Shown in pieces: positions 25,794 through 35,591 of a stretch of 64,000 bases of DNA (the stretch's first letter is position 1; every line of letters begins with the position of its first letter). This DNA is from Candidatus Anammoxibacter sp. (lineage in GTDB: Bacteria > Planctomycetota > Brocadiia > Brocadiales > Anammoxibacteraceae), in the NCBI GenBank assembly GCA_021777105.1, contig JAIQZQ010000005.1:1-64000 (forward strand), given 5' to 3'. Under the pieces are notes generated by a model. It did not search any database. It saw only the letters and a program-made list of their open reading frames with translations, and was not told the origin of the DNA. A program made the translations under genes and the position numbers.

Positions 25794-26010
25794 ATGAACG
25801 GCGCGGAATTTATAAAACATGTTAAAAAAGGGGTGGAGCTAAAAGAAATATCGCCGTACGTTTCGAGTCTCGTCCAGGCAAGGGTAGTCACGGTCGGCTC
25901 TACTGTGGCATAGAGTTTACTACTGTAAAAGACCGCAAAAAGAGGTAACAAAAGGTTTACTCAATACTATGTTAAAACAGCTAGGTTTATCTATTAACGA
26001 CATTTTATAA
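25794..26010 (+). pseudogene. hicA mRNA-interferase gene broken by two frameshifts
   Basis: Starts ATG at 25794 (MNGAEFIKHVKK), shifts to a second frame reading RNIAVRFESRPGKGSHGRLY and TTVKDRKK, then to a third reading EVTKGLLNTMLKQLGLSIND to the stop at 26010. Joined, this is a complete HicA-type double-stranded RNA-binding-fold toxin, with the catalytic His in GKGSHGRLY. The gene lies 13 bases before hicB, the usual toxin-antitoxin order. With two frameshifts it cannot make a full-length toxin. Confidence 0.8.
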
Positions 26011-26023
26011 ACAGGGGGTTTAT

Positions 26024-26455
26024 ATGAAAACTGCATATCCCGTGAATTTGAAAAAACAAAAGGATGGCGGCTATTTAGTATCTTTTCCAAATGTGCCCGA
26101 GGCATTAACTGACGGTGATTCAAGAGATGAAGCGTTGCGCGCAGCAGCAGATTGTCTAATTGCCGCGTTGGGAGGGTACGTTAATGATAAACGGGACATT
26201 GCAAAGCCATCAAAATTTGTAAAAGGCCGGCCAATGATACACCTCTCGGCATTGACGACAGCCAAGTTGGCACTTTATCAGACTATGCGCGAATCTGGAA
26301 TTACTCGCGTAGCTCTCGGAAAACGTTTAGGGGTAAGCGAAGGCGCTATAAGAAGGTTGCTTGATATTGATCATCGATCACACATTGGACAAATTGACGC
26401 TGCGCTTGCGGTTTTGGGCAAACGCTTAGTAGTAGAGACGCAAAATGCTGCATAA
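26024..26455 (+). CDS. hicB: HicB-family antitoxin, intact
   Basis: 143 residues; AGGGGGTTTAT precedes the ATG. N-terminal partial RNase H-like HicB fold: YPVNLKKQKDGGYLVSFPNV, then the DGDSRDEALRAAADCL helix. C-terminal helix-turn-helix GITRVALGKRLGVSEGAIRR with the DIDHRSHIGQIDAALAVLG tail typical of the long, DNA-binding HicB class. It would normally bind and block HicA and repress the hicAB promoter. Here its partner hicA is frameshifted, so it is an orphan antitoxin on present evidence, unless it acts on another HicA. Confidence 0.9.
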   Translation: MKTAYPVNLKKQKDGGYLVSFPNVPEALTDGDSRDEALRAAADCLIAALGGYVNDKRDIAKPSKFVKGRPMIHLSALTTAKLALYQTMRESGITRVALGKRLGVSEGAIRRLLDIDHRSHIGQIDAALAVLGKRLVVETQNAA

Positions 26456-26592
26456 ATTACCAGTTCCAGATTTTTCTTAAGACCTTGAGTGATATCACTA
26501 TCAGGGATTTTTATGAAAGCCAGGCTAAACAGACAATCAGGGAAGCAGAGACTCTTTCCGGTTGGTCATTAATAGTTATTCGGGTTAGGCTT

Positions 26593-26715
26593 TTATAATT
26601 TTGCCCATTCATTTTTTGATATCCCTGCCTGTTTTAGAACTCTTTTGCAAAGTTCTCTTCCCGCATCGTCTCCATGAGGCTTTGGAATTAATATGGAGAA
26701 ATCGCCGCTTTGCAT
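26593..26715 (-). pseudogene. C-terminal remnant of a second HicA/YcfA-like toxin
   Basis: The frame reads MQSGDFSILIPKPHGDDAGR, then ELCKRVLKQAGISKNEWAKL to a stop at 26593. This matches the C-terminal half of YcfA/HicA-like toxins (I-P-x-H ... K-x-IL-K-x-AGI). The N-terminal half with the catalytic His is absent. Minus strand, so independent of the hicA at 25794. Confidence 0.55.
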
Positions 26716-26727
26716 CTCAGGATAAAC

Positions 26728-26931
26728 TCACTTTTCCGTTGTTTTGATCAATTCTAGCTTTTTATCGCGTTTCTAACCCTTTATTTCCCTTTCACGTCTG
26801 GCAGTTTCTTTTTTATCACTAAATTCTTCAGTGTATAACAATTTCGTATTGCCATGTTACCTCATACGATTTGTCAAGTTTGTTGTTATACCTGTATACA
26901 ATTGACCAGATCTATCACAAATATATAAATT
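26728..26931 (-). pseudogene. GIY-YIG endonuclease remnant with two in-frame stops
   Basis: Hand translation gives NLYICDRSGQLYTGITTNL, then TNRMR-stop-HGNTKLLYTE, EFSDKKETARREREIKG-stop, KRDKKLELIKTTEK-stop. The LYI...LYTGITT...R block and the (R)EREIKG...K helix are the small standalone GIY-YIG nuclease (YhbQ-like) signature. Two internal stops and no start show it is dead. Confidence 0.7.
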
Positions 26932-26950
26932 TCACATTGTATTATTCCAT

Positions 26951-26976
26951 AAAAAAAGCCTGCGTTTCCGCAGGCT
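26951..26976 (-). terminator. Terminator downstream of tRNA-Asn
   Basis: On the minus strand AAGCCTGCGG-aaa-CGCAGGCTT followed by seven T, starting 11 bases after the tRNA CCA. A near-identical hairpin lies at 25433-25458. Confidence 0.8.
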
Positions 26977-26986
26977 TATTATTATA

Positions 26987-27061
26987 TGGCTCCCTGGGTA
27001 GGATTCGAACCTACAACACTCCGGTTAACAGCCGGATACTCTACCATTGAGCTACCAGGGA
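26987..27061 (-). tRNA. tRNA-Asn (GTT)
   Basis: 75 bases with encoded CCA. Acceptor TCCCTGG pairs with CCAGGGA, D arm GCTCAATGGTAGAG, anticodon stem TCCGG/CCGGA with loop CTGTTAA (anticodon GTT), T arm GTAGGTTCGAATCCTAC, discriminator G. It sits 9 bases from the end of accD. Confidence 0.95.
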
Positions 27062-27070
27062 ATTGATGTA

Positions 27071-27985
27071 TTAGTTGAAGCTTAGTTCCAGATCGTTTGG
27101 CGCGGTTGATGCGTTGCACAATATCTGGTTATCGCTTTTTATATTGGTTTGTTTATCTGTTTCAGATGACTTGTTGCCGTTAAATAAGATTAATAATTTT
27201 GATATTGTGTTTTTAATATCCGTGCGGTCTACAATCATATCAATAAAGCCGTGTTCCAGCATAAATTCTGATGTTTGAAAACCCGGCGGCAGCGATTTTT
27301 TAATTGTCTGCTCAATAACGCGCGGCCCGGCAAACCCGATAAGGGCGTTTGGCTCGGCCATAATAATGTCCGCCTGAGAGGCAAAACTTGCCATTACTCC
27401 GCCAAGGGTCGGATCAGTTATTACTGCAATGTACAACCCCCCGGCTTTTTGAAACCTTGCTATAGCTGCGCTTGTTTTTGCCATTTGCATTAATGATATT
27501 GCGCCTTCCTGCATTCTGGCGCCGCCTCCCGATCCTGTAACCAAAACCAACGGCAAGTTTAATTCCATGGCGGTTTCAGTTGATCTGGCAATTTTTTCGC
27601 CAACAACAGAGCCCATGCTTCCCATAACAAATCCAGGATCTGTAACGGCAAGCGCGATCTCTTTTCCATAAACTTCGCCTCTGCCGGCTACACATGCGGA
27701 ATTCATGCCTGTGCGTTGTTGTTCATCTTTAACCCGGTCTTTATAAGGCTTGCGATCTACAAATTCTAAAGGATCGGATGAGCGCATATCGGCCCAAAAT
27801 TCCTTAAAACTGCCTTCGTCCAGCAACAATTCCACGCGTTCTTTGCTGCCTATCCTGAAATGGTGGTCGCATTCAGGGCAGACGTTAAACTTTTCATCCA
27901 GGATCTTCTTATAAATAGCCCTTTTACACCCTTCGCATCTAATCCACAGGCCGTTGGGCATGCTCTTTTTCCTGAACAATGACAT
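27071..27985 (-). CDS. accD: Acetyl-CoA carboxylase carboxyltransferase subunit beta
   Basis: 304 residues. Works with AccA to move the carboxyl group from biotin to acetyl-CoA, giving malonyl-CoA for fatty acid synthesis. N-terminal zinc ribbon: WIRCEGCKRAIYKK...CPECDHHF (four Cys). Crotonase-type carboxyltransferase core: SGGGARMQEGAISLMQMAKT, VITDPTLGGVMASFASQADI, and GFAGPRVIEQT. The last 40 residues (NGNKSSETDKQTNIK...) are a variable tail. The start at 27985 is the only good one (MSLFRKKSMPNGLWIRC). It is the last gene of the gap-pgk-rpe group, 108 bases after rpe. Confidence 0.96.
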   Translation of the reverse strand: MSLFRKKSMPNGLWIRCEGCKRAIYKKILDEKFNVCPECDHHFRIGSKERVELLLDEGSFKEFWADMRSSDPLEFVDRKPYKDRVKDEQQRTGMNSACVAGRGEVYGKEIALAVTDPGFVMGSMGSVVGEKIARSTETAMELNLPLVLVTGSGGGARMQEGAISLMQMAKTSAAIARFQKAGGLYIAVITDPTLGGVMASFASQADIIMAEPNALIGFAGPRVIEQTIKKSLPPGFQTSEFMLEHGFIDMIVDRTDIKNTISKLLILFNGNKSSETDKQTNIKSDNQILCNASTAPNDLELSFN

Positions 27986-28093
27986 AAGCTAAGTTTCCCT
28001 TAAAAAAATTTGAACGCTTTTTGTTTAAAAATACAAAGTCGCATTATAACTTATAATTCAAATGAAATCTTTATTTTTTTTAAAAATTTTTTA

Positions 28094-28765
28094 TTAACAA
28101 ATTGCGGGTTCCAGATTGCAACTGTTTTTTAGGTCCTGAACCGCCTTTGAGATGTCGTCATGTTTAAAAATGGCGGATGCGGCTGCTATCAAATTTGCGC
28201 CGTTTTTCACGGCTATGGGCGCTGTTTCGCATGTAAGTCCGCCGTCAACTTCCATCAACGTTCCGGGGCGGGCATTTTTGCTTAACTCGTTTAATTTAGG
28301 CATTACATCTTCAATAAAGCTTTGCCCTGAAAAACCGGGATTTACAGTCATGGCCAAAATCAAATCGGCTGTTTCAATAACCGATTCAACCGCCTCGGCG
28401 GGCGTAGCCGGGTTAAGCGCTACTCCGGCAAGGAGTCCTTCGTCTTTAATCATTGAAATAATATCCTGCGGCTTGTCTGTTGTTTCAATGTGAAAGGTGA
28501 TGATATCGCCTTCGGTTGCGGCTTTGGCAAACGATTTAATATATTTATCGGCGTTTTCTATCATTAAATGGATATCCAACGGCACATTGGTGACGCTTTT
28601 GGCGCTTTCGGATATGAATGGGCCCATTGTGATATTAGGCACGAAATGTCCATCCATTACGTCAACATGAATGTAATCAACTTTTGCGGTTTCAACATCT
28701 TTTATAGCTTTTCCGAACTCCATGGGGTTGGCGGATAAAATTGACGCGGAAATCTTGATGTCCAA
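28094..28765 (-). CDS. rpe: Ribulose-phosphate 3-epimerase
   Basis: 223 residues, normal length. Interconverts ribulose 5-phosphate and xylulose 5-phosphate in the pentose phosphate pathway. TIM-barrel with the metal ligands of the family: ISASILSANP, HVDVMDGHFVPNITMGP, LDIHLMIEN, MTVNPGFSGQ, and LMEVDGGLT. Starts 14 bases after the pgk stop, so it is surely co-transcribed with pgk. Confidence 0.96.
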   Translation of the reverse strand: MDIKISASILSANPMEFGKAIKDVETAKVDYIHVDVMDGHFVPNITMGPFISESAKSVTNVPLDIHLMIENADKYIKSFAKAATEGDIITFHIETTDKPQDIISMIKDEGLLAGVALNPATPAEAVESVIETADLILAMTVNPGFSGQSFIEDVMPKLNELSKNARPGTLMEVDGGLTCETAPIAVKNGANLIAAASAIFKHDDISKAVQDLKNSCNLEPAIC

Positions 28766-28779
28766 AAATTTGACTCCTT

Positions 28780-29973
28780 TTACTCGCTTTTTGTTAAAGC
28801 TCCGATACCAGGCAGTTCCTTGCCTTCCAGCAATTTCAGGAACGCGCCGCCTCCGGTTGATATAAATGATACTTTATAAGACTCGCCTGTTTTGTGAAAA
28901 GCGAGGTCGGTGTCGCCTCCGCCCACAATAGTAAGGGCGTGCGAATTTGCCAGCGCGTCTACCATTGCGTAAGTGCCGCGGCTATAAGCGTCCATCTCAA
29001 ACGCGCCCATCGGGCCGTTCCACAATATAGTTTTAGCGTCGTCAAGCGTCTCTCTAAACAGTTTTGTGCTTGCCGGGCCTATGTCAAGAGCCATCCAATC
29101 AGATGGAATTTCCTGATAGGTCACTATCTTTGACGCCGCGTTTGCGTCAAATCGCTCTGCGACAACAAAATCTACCGGTAAATAAAATTTAACATTCTCT
29201 TTTTTAAGCTTTTCTATAATCTTTAAAGCCGTATCCAGCATGGTATCTTCAACCAGCGATTTTCCCACATCATAACCCATAGCTTTTAGAAAAGTGAATG
29301 TCATGGCGCCGCCGATAAGCAACTTGTCAACACTCTCGGCCAGATTCTCAATTACCAGCACTTTGTCTGAAACTTTTGCGCCGCCAAGTATCGCCACCAC
29401 CGGCCGCATAGGGGCTTTAATGGCTTTTTCAAAATAGTCTATCTCTTTCTTTACCAAAAATCCGGCTGCGGCATGCGGCATATGGCCATATGTCATGCCT
29501 ACCATTGAAGCGTGTTTTCTATGGCAGTTGCCGAACGCTTCCTGAATAAACACTTCGCCAAGGCTTAAAAACGCGTTTGCGAATTCAGGGTCGTTATTCT
29601 CTTCGCCGTCGTGAAAACGCAAATTTTCAAGCAAGGCTATATCGCCTGGTTGCATTTTGCCGATCGCATCGCTTGCTTTGTCGCCTATGCAGTCTTCCAC
29701 AAAAATAACTTCTTTATCCAGCAATCTTTTTAACCTTTTCGCCACTGGGCGCAGGCTGAATTCGGGCATTGCCTTGCCTTTGGGCCTGCCCAGATGCGAA
29801 GCCAGGATGATGCTCGCGTTTTCGTCGAGCAGGTAATTGATCGTCGGCAAGGCCGAGCGTATTCTTGTGTCGTCTGAGATGTTTCCCTGACTATCAAAAG
29901 GCACGTTAAAATCAACCCTGACAAGAACCTTTTTGCCTCTGACGTTTATATCTTTTATAAATAATCTGTCCAT
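28780..29973 (-). CDS. pgk: Phosphoglycerate kinase
   Basis: 397 residues. Glycolytic ATP-forming step, 1,3-bisphosphoglycerate to 3-phosphoglycerate. Landmarks: VLVRVDFNVP, SHLGRPKG, LLENLRFHDGEE, FIQEAFGNCHRKHAS, VAILGGAKVSDK, WNGPMGAFE and the nucleotide loop GGGDTDLAF. The family usually has FVQDAFG and GGGDS-x-A; here there is FIQEAFG and GGGDT, small deviations at positions that tolerate them. Lies between gap (53 bases upstream) and rpe. Confidence 0.96.
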   Translation of the reverse strand: MDRLFIKDINVRGKKVLVRVDFNVPFDSQGNISDDTRIRSALPTINYLLDENASIILASHLGRPKGKAMPEFSLRPVAKRLKRLLDKEVIFVEDCIGDKASDAIGKMQPGDIALLENLRFHDGEENNDPEFANAFLSLGEVFIQEAFGNCHRKHASMVGMTYGHMPHAAAGFLVKKEIDYFEKAIKAPMRPVVAILGGAKVSDKVLVIENLAESVDKLLIGGAMTFTFLKAMGYDVGKSLVEDTMLDTALKIIEKLKKENVKFYLPVDFVVAERFDANAASKIVTYQEIPSDWMALDIGPASTKLFRETLDDAKTILWNGPMGAFEMDAYSRGTYAMVDALANSHALTIVGGGDTDLAFHKTGESYKVSFISTGGGAFLKLLEGKELPGIGALTKSE

Positions 29974-30025
29974 TGGTTAGAATAGATACTTAAAAAAATT
30001 GTAAATGTTTAGTAATGCCAAGGTA

Positions 30026-31066
<1,041 letters not shown>

Positions 31067-31072
31067 TTAGCA

Positions 31073-31090
31073 TGTTTCACAACTGAAACA
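31073..31090. promoter_or_regulatory. Possible operator upstream of gap
   Basis: TGTTTCA-caac-TGAAACA, a perfect 7-bp inverted repeat. Its position just ahead of gap suggests a regulator site, but no regulator is identified. Confidence 0.35.
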
Positions 31091-31509
31091 TAGCTGTAAA
31101 TTCCCATCAGACTGCAAGTTATAGAGATTTTATTCAAATGCATTCTTTTTGTCAAGCAATTTAAGATTTCTCTTAAAGCCGGCAATTTAACAGCATTTTC
31201 AATTCAAGTTTAAACCGGGCTATTAATGGCACTATACCGGCCCAGAGGGTTGTTAAAATGCAGGCTGCAAAAGGAGGCTTGACCTGGAATATATTAAAGG
31301 CAACTATTATATTATAAAATCTGCGCAAAATAAACCCTATATTATAAAATTTACTTAAAATAGGGTCTTTGTGTTTATCTGTTTTTGCCTTGGCAGATAA
31401 AACCATTCTGATATAATGCAGGCGATTTGGTTGTCAATGTTTAAAATGGCGGCCAACATACACTATTAACATTATAAACTGTTTATCTATTTTAGGAAAC
31501 AAACGGGTT
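31091..31509. other. Divergent spacer between gap and the sigma-54 activator
   Basis: About 420 bases. A direct repeat of TATTATAAAAT-type sequence followed by CAAAATA occurs at about 31310-31330 and 31340-31365. I see no gene, and no clear -24/-12 promoter. Confidence 0.4.
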
Positions 31510-33222
31510 ATGACGGGCAAAATTCTTGTTATTGACGATTCCAAGACTATTACAATGATATTTAAGCGGTTGCTGTCTAAAAATGGATATGAAGTAACCA
31601 CTACAAATAAATACAAAGACGCGATTAAAAAACTGGATGAGGTTGAGTTTGATCTTATTTTCTCTGATATATTTCTGGACACAAATTCTGGAATTGATTT
31701 GTTACGGGAGATAAAAGAGAGAAACCTGCCCAGCCCGGTTGTGCTGATCACAGGATTTCCAGGAGTTGAAACCGCTTCAGAAGCAGTGCGTCTTGGGGCT
31801 TTTGATTATATAGTAAAACCTGTTAAAAATGAAGTTATACTGCATTTGGCTCAAAAAGCTATTGATCACAAAAAAACTGTATATGAAAACAGAGAATATC
31901 AATCAAACCTTGAGGCTATTTTTCGAAGCGTAAAGGACGCAATAATCGCTGTGGACGGCGAATTGCGAATAATAGCGGTTAATGACGCTGCCGGGAATAT
32001 TTGCAGGTTCTCAGGGGAAGACCTCAAAGGCAAAAAATTTAACGAGATACCGAAAGTGTGCGAGGCAAGATGCCTTGAGGCTATTATTAAAACTATTAAA
32101 GAGAAAAAGCCTGTTGAAACAACGCATTTTGAGTGTAAATATAGCGACAACACAAAAGAGACGGTGACTCTAACCACTTTTCCGCTTCAACAAAACCAAA
32201 ACGAACTTAGCGGTTGCATTGCGATAGTTAAAACTGAAAATCGCCTTTCATTTCCGGTAAAAGGGCCAAGCTCCAGGCAGCAATTCTACAATATTGTTGG
32301 AAAGAGTGAAAAGATGCAGCAGATTTATTCGCTTATTGACGTTCTGGCTGATGTGCAATCGTCTGTGTTGATTACCGGCGCGACGGGAACAGGCAAAGAG
32401 TTGGCGGCGGAGGCCCTTCATTACAGAGGCAAAAGAAAAAACAAGCCCCTGGTAAAGGTGAATTGCGCTTCTTTAACTGAAAACCTGATTAGCAGCGAGC
32501 TGTTTGGCCACATTAAAGGGGCTTTTACAGGCGCGGTTGACGATAAAATCGGAAGATTTCAAATGGCTGACGGGGGCACTATTTTTTTAGACGAAATAGG
32601 TGATATCTCAATAAGCATGCAGCTGAGGTTGCTGCGTGTGCTTCAAGAGATGGAATTTGAAAGGGTGGGTGAATCAACTTCTATAAAAGTAGACGTGAGG
32701 GTTGTTGCGGCGACAAATCAGGACTTAAAGCAGAGGGTTAAAGAGGGGTTGTTTAGGGAAGACCTTTATCATCGCCTTAAGGTCGTTGAGCTGCAACTGC
32801 CGATGCTTAGTGAAAAACAGGAAGATATGCCGCTTTTGGTTAACCATTTTATTAACAAATTCAATAATAAATTTAATAAACATGTTGTGGCGGTTTCAGA
32901 TGACGTTCTCAATATATTTAAACAATACCCCTGGCCCGGGAATATCAGGGAGCTGGAGCATATACTTGAGCACGCCTTTATCCTCTGCAATGGAGAAACC
33001 ATAACCGTGGACGGTTTGCCGTCGGACCTTGGCAAGTTTATTAAAACAAAAACCGGCTCTTCGTTTGTCGATTTAAATAACGAACCTCAAAATATTGTCG
33101 AAGCGTTGCGCAAAACAGGCGGAAACAAGGCCAAAGCCGCGCGCTTGTTGGGTGTTGACCGGAAAACGGTTTACACGAAAATAAAGAAATATAACATTGT
33201 AACGGAAAATGCTGAAGCTTAA
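31510..33222 (+). CDS. NtrC-family sigma-54 response regulator with PAS domain
   Basis: 570 residues. Receiver (about 3-120): VIDDSKT, Asp in LIFSDIFLD, ITGFPG, IVKPVK. PAS (about 135-245): IFRSVKDAIIAVDGELRIIA. AAA+ (about 262-495): Walker A GATGTGKE (usually GETGTGKE), the sigma-54 contact loop GAFTGA, Walker B GGTIFLDEIGD, sensor VRVVAATNQDL and R-finger FREDLYHRL. C-terminal Fis-type helix-turn-helix AEALRKTGGNKAKAARLLGV. It activates RNA polymerase with sigma-54 after phosphorylation. No partner kinase is adjacent. The order receiver-PAS-AAA-HTH is less common than plain NtrC. Followed by about 370 bases without a gene. Confidence 0.94.
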   Translation: MTGKILVIDDSKTITMIFKRLLSKNGYEVTTTNKYKDAIKKLDEVEFDLIFSDIFLDTNSGIDLLREIKERNLPSPVVLITGFPGVETASEAVRLGAFDYIVKPVKNEVILHLAQKAIDHKKTVYENREYQSNLEAIFRSVKDAIIAVDGELRIIAVNDAAGNICRFSGEDLKGKKFNEIPKVCEARCLEAIIKTIKEKKPVETTHFECKYSDNTKETVTLTTFPLQQNQNELSGCIAIVKTENRLSFPVKGPSSRQQFYNIVGKSEKMQQIYSLIDVLADVQSSVLITGATGTGKELAAEALHYRGKRKNKPLVKVNCASLTENLISSELFGHIKGAFTGAVDDKIGRFQMADGGTIFLDEIGDISISMQLRLLRVLQEMEFERVGESTSIKVDVRVVAATNQDLKQRVKEGLFREDLYHRLKVVELQLPMLSEKQEDMPLLVNHFINKFNNKFNKHVVAVSDDVLNIFKQYPWPGNIRELEHILEHAFILCNGETITVDGLPSDLGKFIKTKTGSSFVDLNNEPQNIVEALRKTGGNKAKAARLLGVDRKTVYTKIKKYNIVTENAEA

Positions 33223-33599
33223 ATTCCACACTTATGTAGATACACATATATGTAGAACTCCACATTTTATACCCAAAAATCCTCAGTCTTCATAATAGCA
33301 AAATCTTTTTCTTCAACAAACAAAAAGCTCCACGCAAACAACCTGCGCTAAAAGTATATAACAATCTATAGTATAGATAGTTACAACTTCATAAAACACG
33401 TGGTGGCAGCCTCGTCCATTATTAGTTTATCATTAAGATATTTCCTTATCTCCATCCTTTTTGTCGATTGGCATATTTTTTGCTATTCATCAATAGTGTA
33501 GAAAATTATGTGGTTTTTAATAACCGATAATTCTACGGCATTTAAATATTATTATATAAAGAATTGACGACAGAAATTAGAAAGGCGAATGGATTGAGA
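33223..33599. other. AT-rich spacer without a supported gene
   Basis: About 375 bases after the activator gene; it holds CATTTATGTAGATACAC and TATGTAGAACTCCACA, a loose direct repeat at about 33228-33266. No gene seen. Confidence 0.4.
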
Positions 33600-33794
33600 A
33601 TGAATATTTGGAGAATTATTAATAGCGGCAATCCTCTAAAATCGTTAGAAGGGCAGGATTCAGGTATTTCAAACGGCAATGATTGCGTAGGCAAAGCTCC
33701 TATTGTTCACATAAACGCTAAAAGCGGAACATTGGGGACAATGGTCTGCTCAACAATATTTTTTATATCTTTTATTATTTACGTTTGCGCGTAG
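33600..33794 (+). CDS. Small hypothetical protein with C-terminal membrane segment
   Basis: 64 codons from ATG at 33600 (MNIWRIINSGNPLKS). The last 20 residues are hydrophobic (MVCSTIFFISFIIYVCA), so it would be a single-pass membrane protein. There is no good Shine-Dalgarno and I recognise no family. It ends 35 bases before the zinc-ribbon gene and could be coupled to it. May be a chance frame. Confidence 0.3.
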   Translation: MNIWRIINSGNPLKSLEGQDSGISNGNDCVGKAPIVHINAKSGTLGTMVCSTIFFISFIIYVCA

Positions 33795-33829
33795 TAGCTT
33801 TAAAAATTTTTTTTAAAAGGGGAGAAAAA

Positions 33830-34117
33830 ATGGAAAGCAAACTAAAAAAAGAGACAAGAAAATATAAAACTAAAAATAATAAAGACGAGGTTTTAAACGC
33901 TTTGGTGGCCGGGACTATTGATGTTAAAAAAAAGCGGTCGTGCCTGATGTGCGGAAAAATGTTTAATAGTTCGGGGCCGGGCAATAGAAGATGCCCAAAG
34001 TGCAGCCGCCTTGTTGACACGCATGTGCCAAGTGAAACTTACAGATATAAAGTTGTTTCACGTTTTTCAGACCAATCTTCGGATAGAAGCGTTGGCGTTG
34101 GCCAAATTAATAACTAA
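33830..34117 (+). CDS. Small zinc-ribbon protein
   Basis: 95 residues from ATG at 33830 (MESKLKKETRKYKT), preceded by AAAAGGGGAGAAAAA; an earlier in-frame start at 33785 lacks a ribosome binding site. Basic N-terminus, then CLMCGKMFNSSGPGNRRCPKC: two CxxC pairs forming a zinc ribbon of the type seen in small DNA-binding or ribosome-associated proteins. C-terminus is polar. Unknown function; a strong terminator follows 37 bases after the stop, so it ends a unit. Confidence 0.72.
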   Translation: MESKLKKETRKYKTKNNKDEVLNALVAGTIDVKKKRSCLMCGKMFNSSGPGNRRCPKCSRLVDTHVPSETYRYKVVSRFSDQSSDRSVGVGQINN

Positions 34118-34153
34118 ATTTATTTTTAGTGAATTTAGAATTTCTTAAGAAAT

Positions 34154-34187
34154 AAAAAAACGGCGAAATATTGCGCCGTTTTTTTTT
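34154..34187 (+). terminator. Rho-independent terminator
   Basis: AAAAACGGCG-aaatattg-CGCCGTTTTTTTTT. An 11-base-pair A/T and G/C stem with a nine-T run, following the zinc-ribbon gene. Confidence 0.85.
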
Positions 34188-34475
34188 AATTAAATTAGTG
34201 TCTTCACAAATAAGTTTTGTCAAATTTCGGCAAAATATTTTTAGAAATACCGCTCCGGTTTTTAGATCACGCCTTTTCCATAATCCGACATGTCAGGATT
34301 AGGGCATACACTCCATGAATTGCCAGCTACATTATAGTTTGTCCGCAAAAATAATAGATATTTCTTTTTTTTGAAACGCTTCAATTTACTTGGTAAATTA
34401 TTGATTTATATATTGTAAATATGGCCCGATTTAGATAGAATCAAATTTTTGTAACTATTAAGCAACCTTAAATAT

Positions 34476-35003
34476 ATGGAGAATAGAATGGGGGCTACAG
34501 CAAGTGAATTAAGCGTTGGCGATGAAGTATATGCTCAGGACAACTCCGTGTCAACCCATGCGGGCAAATACCTTACTTTTGTTTTAGAAAACGAGACATA
34601 CGGCATAGAAATATTAAAAATAAGGGAGATCATTTGTTTAATTGATATTACCGAAATACCTCAAAGCCCGGCTTACCTAAAAGGGATAGTTAATCTGAGG
34701 GGCAAAGTCATACCGGTTTTAGACCTCAGGGTAAAATTTTTGATGGATGAAACGGTATACACAAAAGAGACATGCATCATTGTGGTGGAAGTTAACGATA
34801 CACATATAGGTTTAATTGTAGACGCCGTGTCTGAAGTAATCGACATTAAAAACGAAGAGATTGAAAAGACAACTGATATAGGGAATTCAGCGGCTTCAAG
34901 TTTTATGCTCGGTTTGGGCAAAGTCGATGACAAGATTATAATACTTCTTGACATCGACATGATCTTGAACGCTGACGAGTTCGCCGCAATTTCAAATTTA
35001 TGA
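34476..35003 (+). CDS. cheW: Chemotaxis coupling protein CheW, copy 1
   Basis: 175 residues. Links chemoreceptors to the CheA kinase. CheW fold from about residue 28: KYLTFVLENETYGIEILKI, REIICLIDITEIPQSPAYLK, GIVNLRGKVIPVLDLRVKF, TCIIVVEVNDTHIGLIVDAV and MLGLGKVDDKIIILLDID. The first 25 residues are an unconserved extension. An in-frame ATG at 34488 is possible. The second cheW (37679) is about 65 percent identical, and the MCP lies between the two; cheA, cheB and cheR are not in the window. Confidence 0.95.
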   Translation: MENRMGATASELSVGDEVYAQDNSVSTHAGKYLTFVLENETYGIEILKIREIICLIDITEIPQSPAYLKGIVNLRGKVIPVLDLRVKFLMDETVYTKETCIIVVEVNDTHIGLIVDAVSEVIDIKNEEIEKTTDIGNSAASSFMLGLGKVDDKIIILLDIDMILNADEFAAISNL

Positions 35004-35591
35004 TAGATTGCAATATGTAGCTTCCACTGATGTAAGAATAATTGCCGATACGATATTGCCGGACATTCGAAACGCCGGACGCGCACTGCAAATCAATCCT
35101 GAAAAATATAGACCCGGTCGACAAGTCCACGCCCCCTTCTTATAAGATGTGTTTGATAAATGTTTGTCTGTAACTAAAGCGATAAGCAAGGCAAGGGGAG
35201 ATTTTAATATGACCTTCCACCGGCATGGCAACCGTCATCCCGAAAAATACAATATTCCGACGTATTTGCGCAGACTCAGATTATTATAGCGGAGATGGAT
35301 CTGTTAAAAATGGCTTCCAACACAATTAAATCTCGCCGCTTGCCGAGCCGGTTACAGGCAAAACGCCAACAGGCGTTTATCAGCGGGCTGTTATGATTCA
35401 GTATTTAATAAATCAGATTGAAAAAGTTAAGGAGGTCGCCGCGAAAAACAAATTGCGCTATCCTAGTGGTCAAAACTATAAAATACGGTTTAGCGCGGGA
35501 AAACAAGGCAAATTTATGAAAAACAAAAATTTTAATTAAAAATTATATAGGTTATTTTTTAAAAAATAAATGAAAAGGGGGGGATTTGTAC
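35004..35591. other. Region between cheW and the chemoreceptor, possible decayed gene
   Basis: About 590 bases. A short frame at 35008-35145 (LQYVASTDVRIIADTILPDI and following) and another at 35300-35539 (EPVTGKTPTGVYQRAVMIQY...) have coding-like composition but no family I know and no plausible start. They could be pieces of one broken gene. GGTTACAGGC to AAACGCC...GGCGTTT around 35350 forms a small hairpin. Confidence 0.3.
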
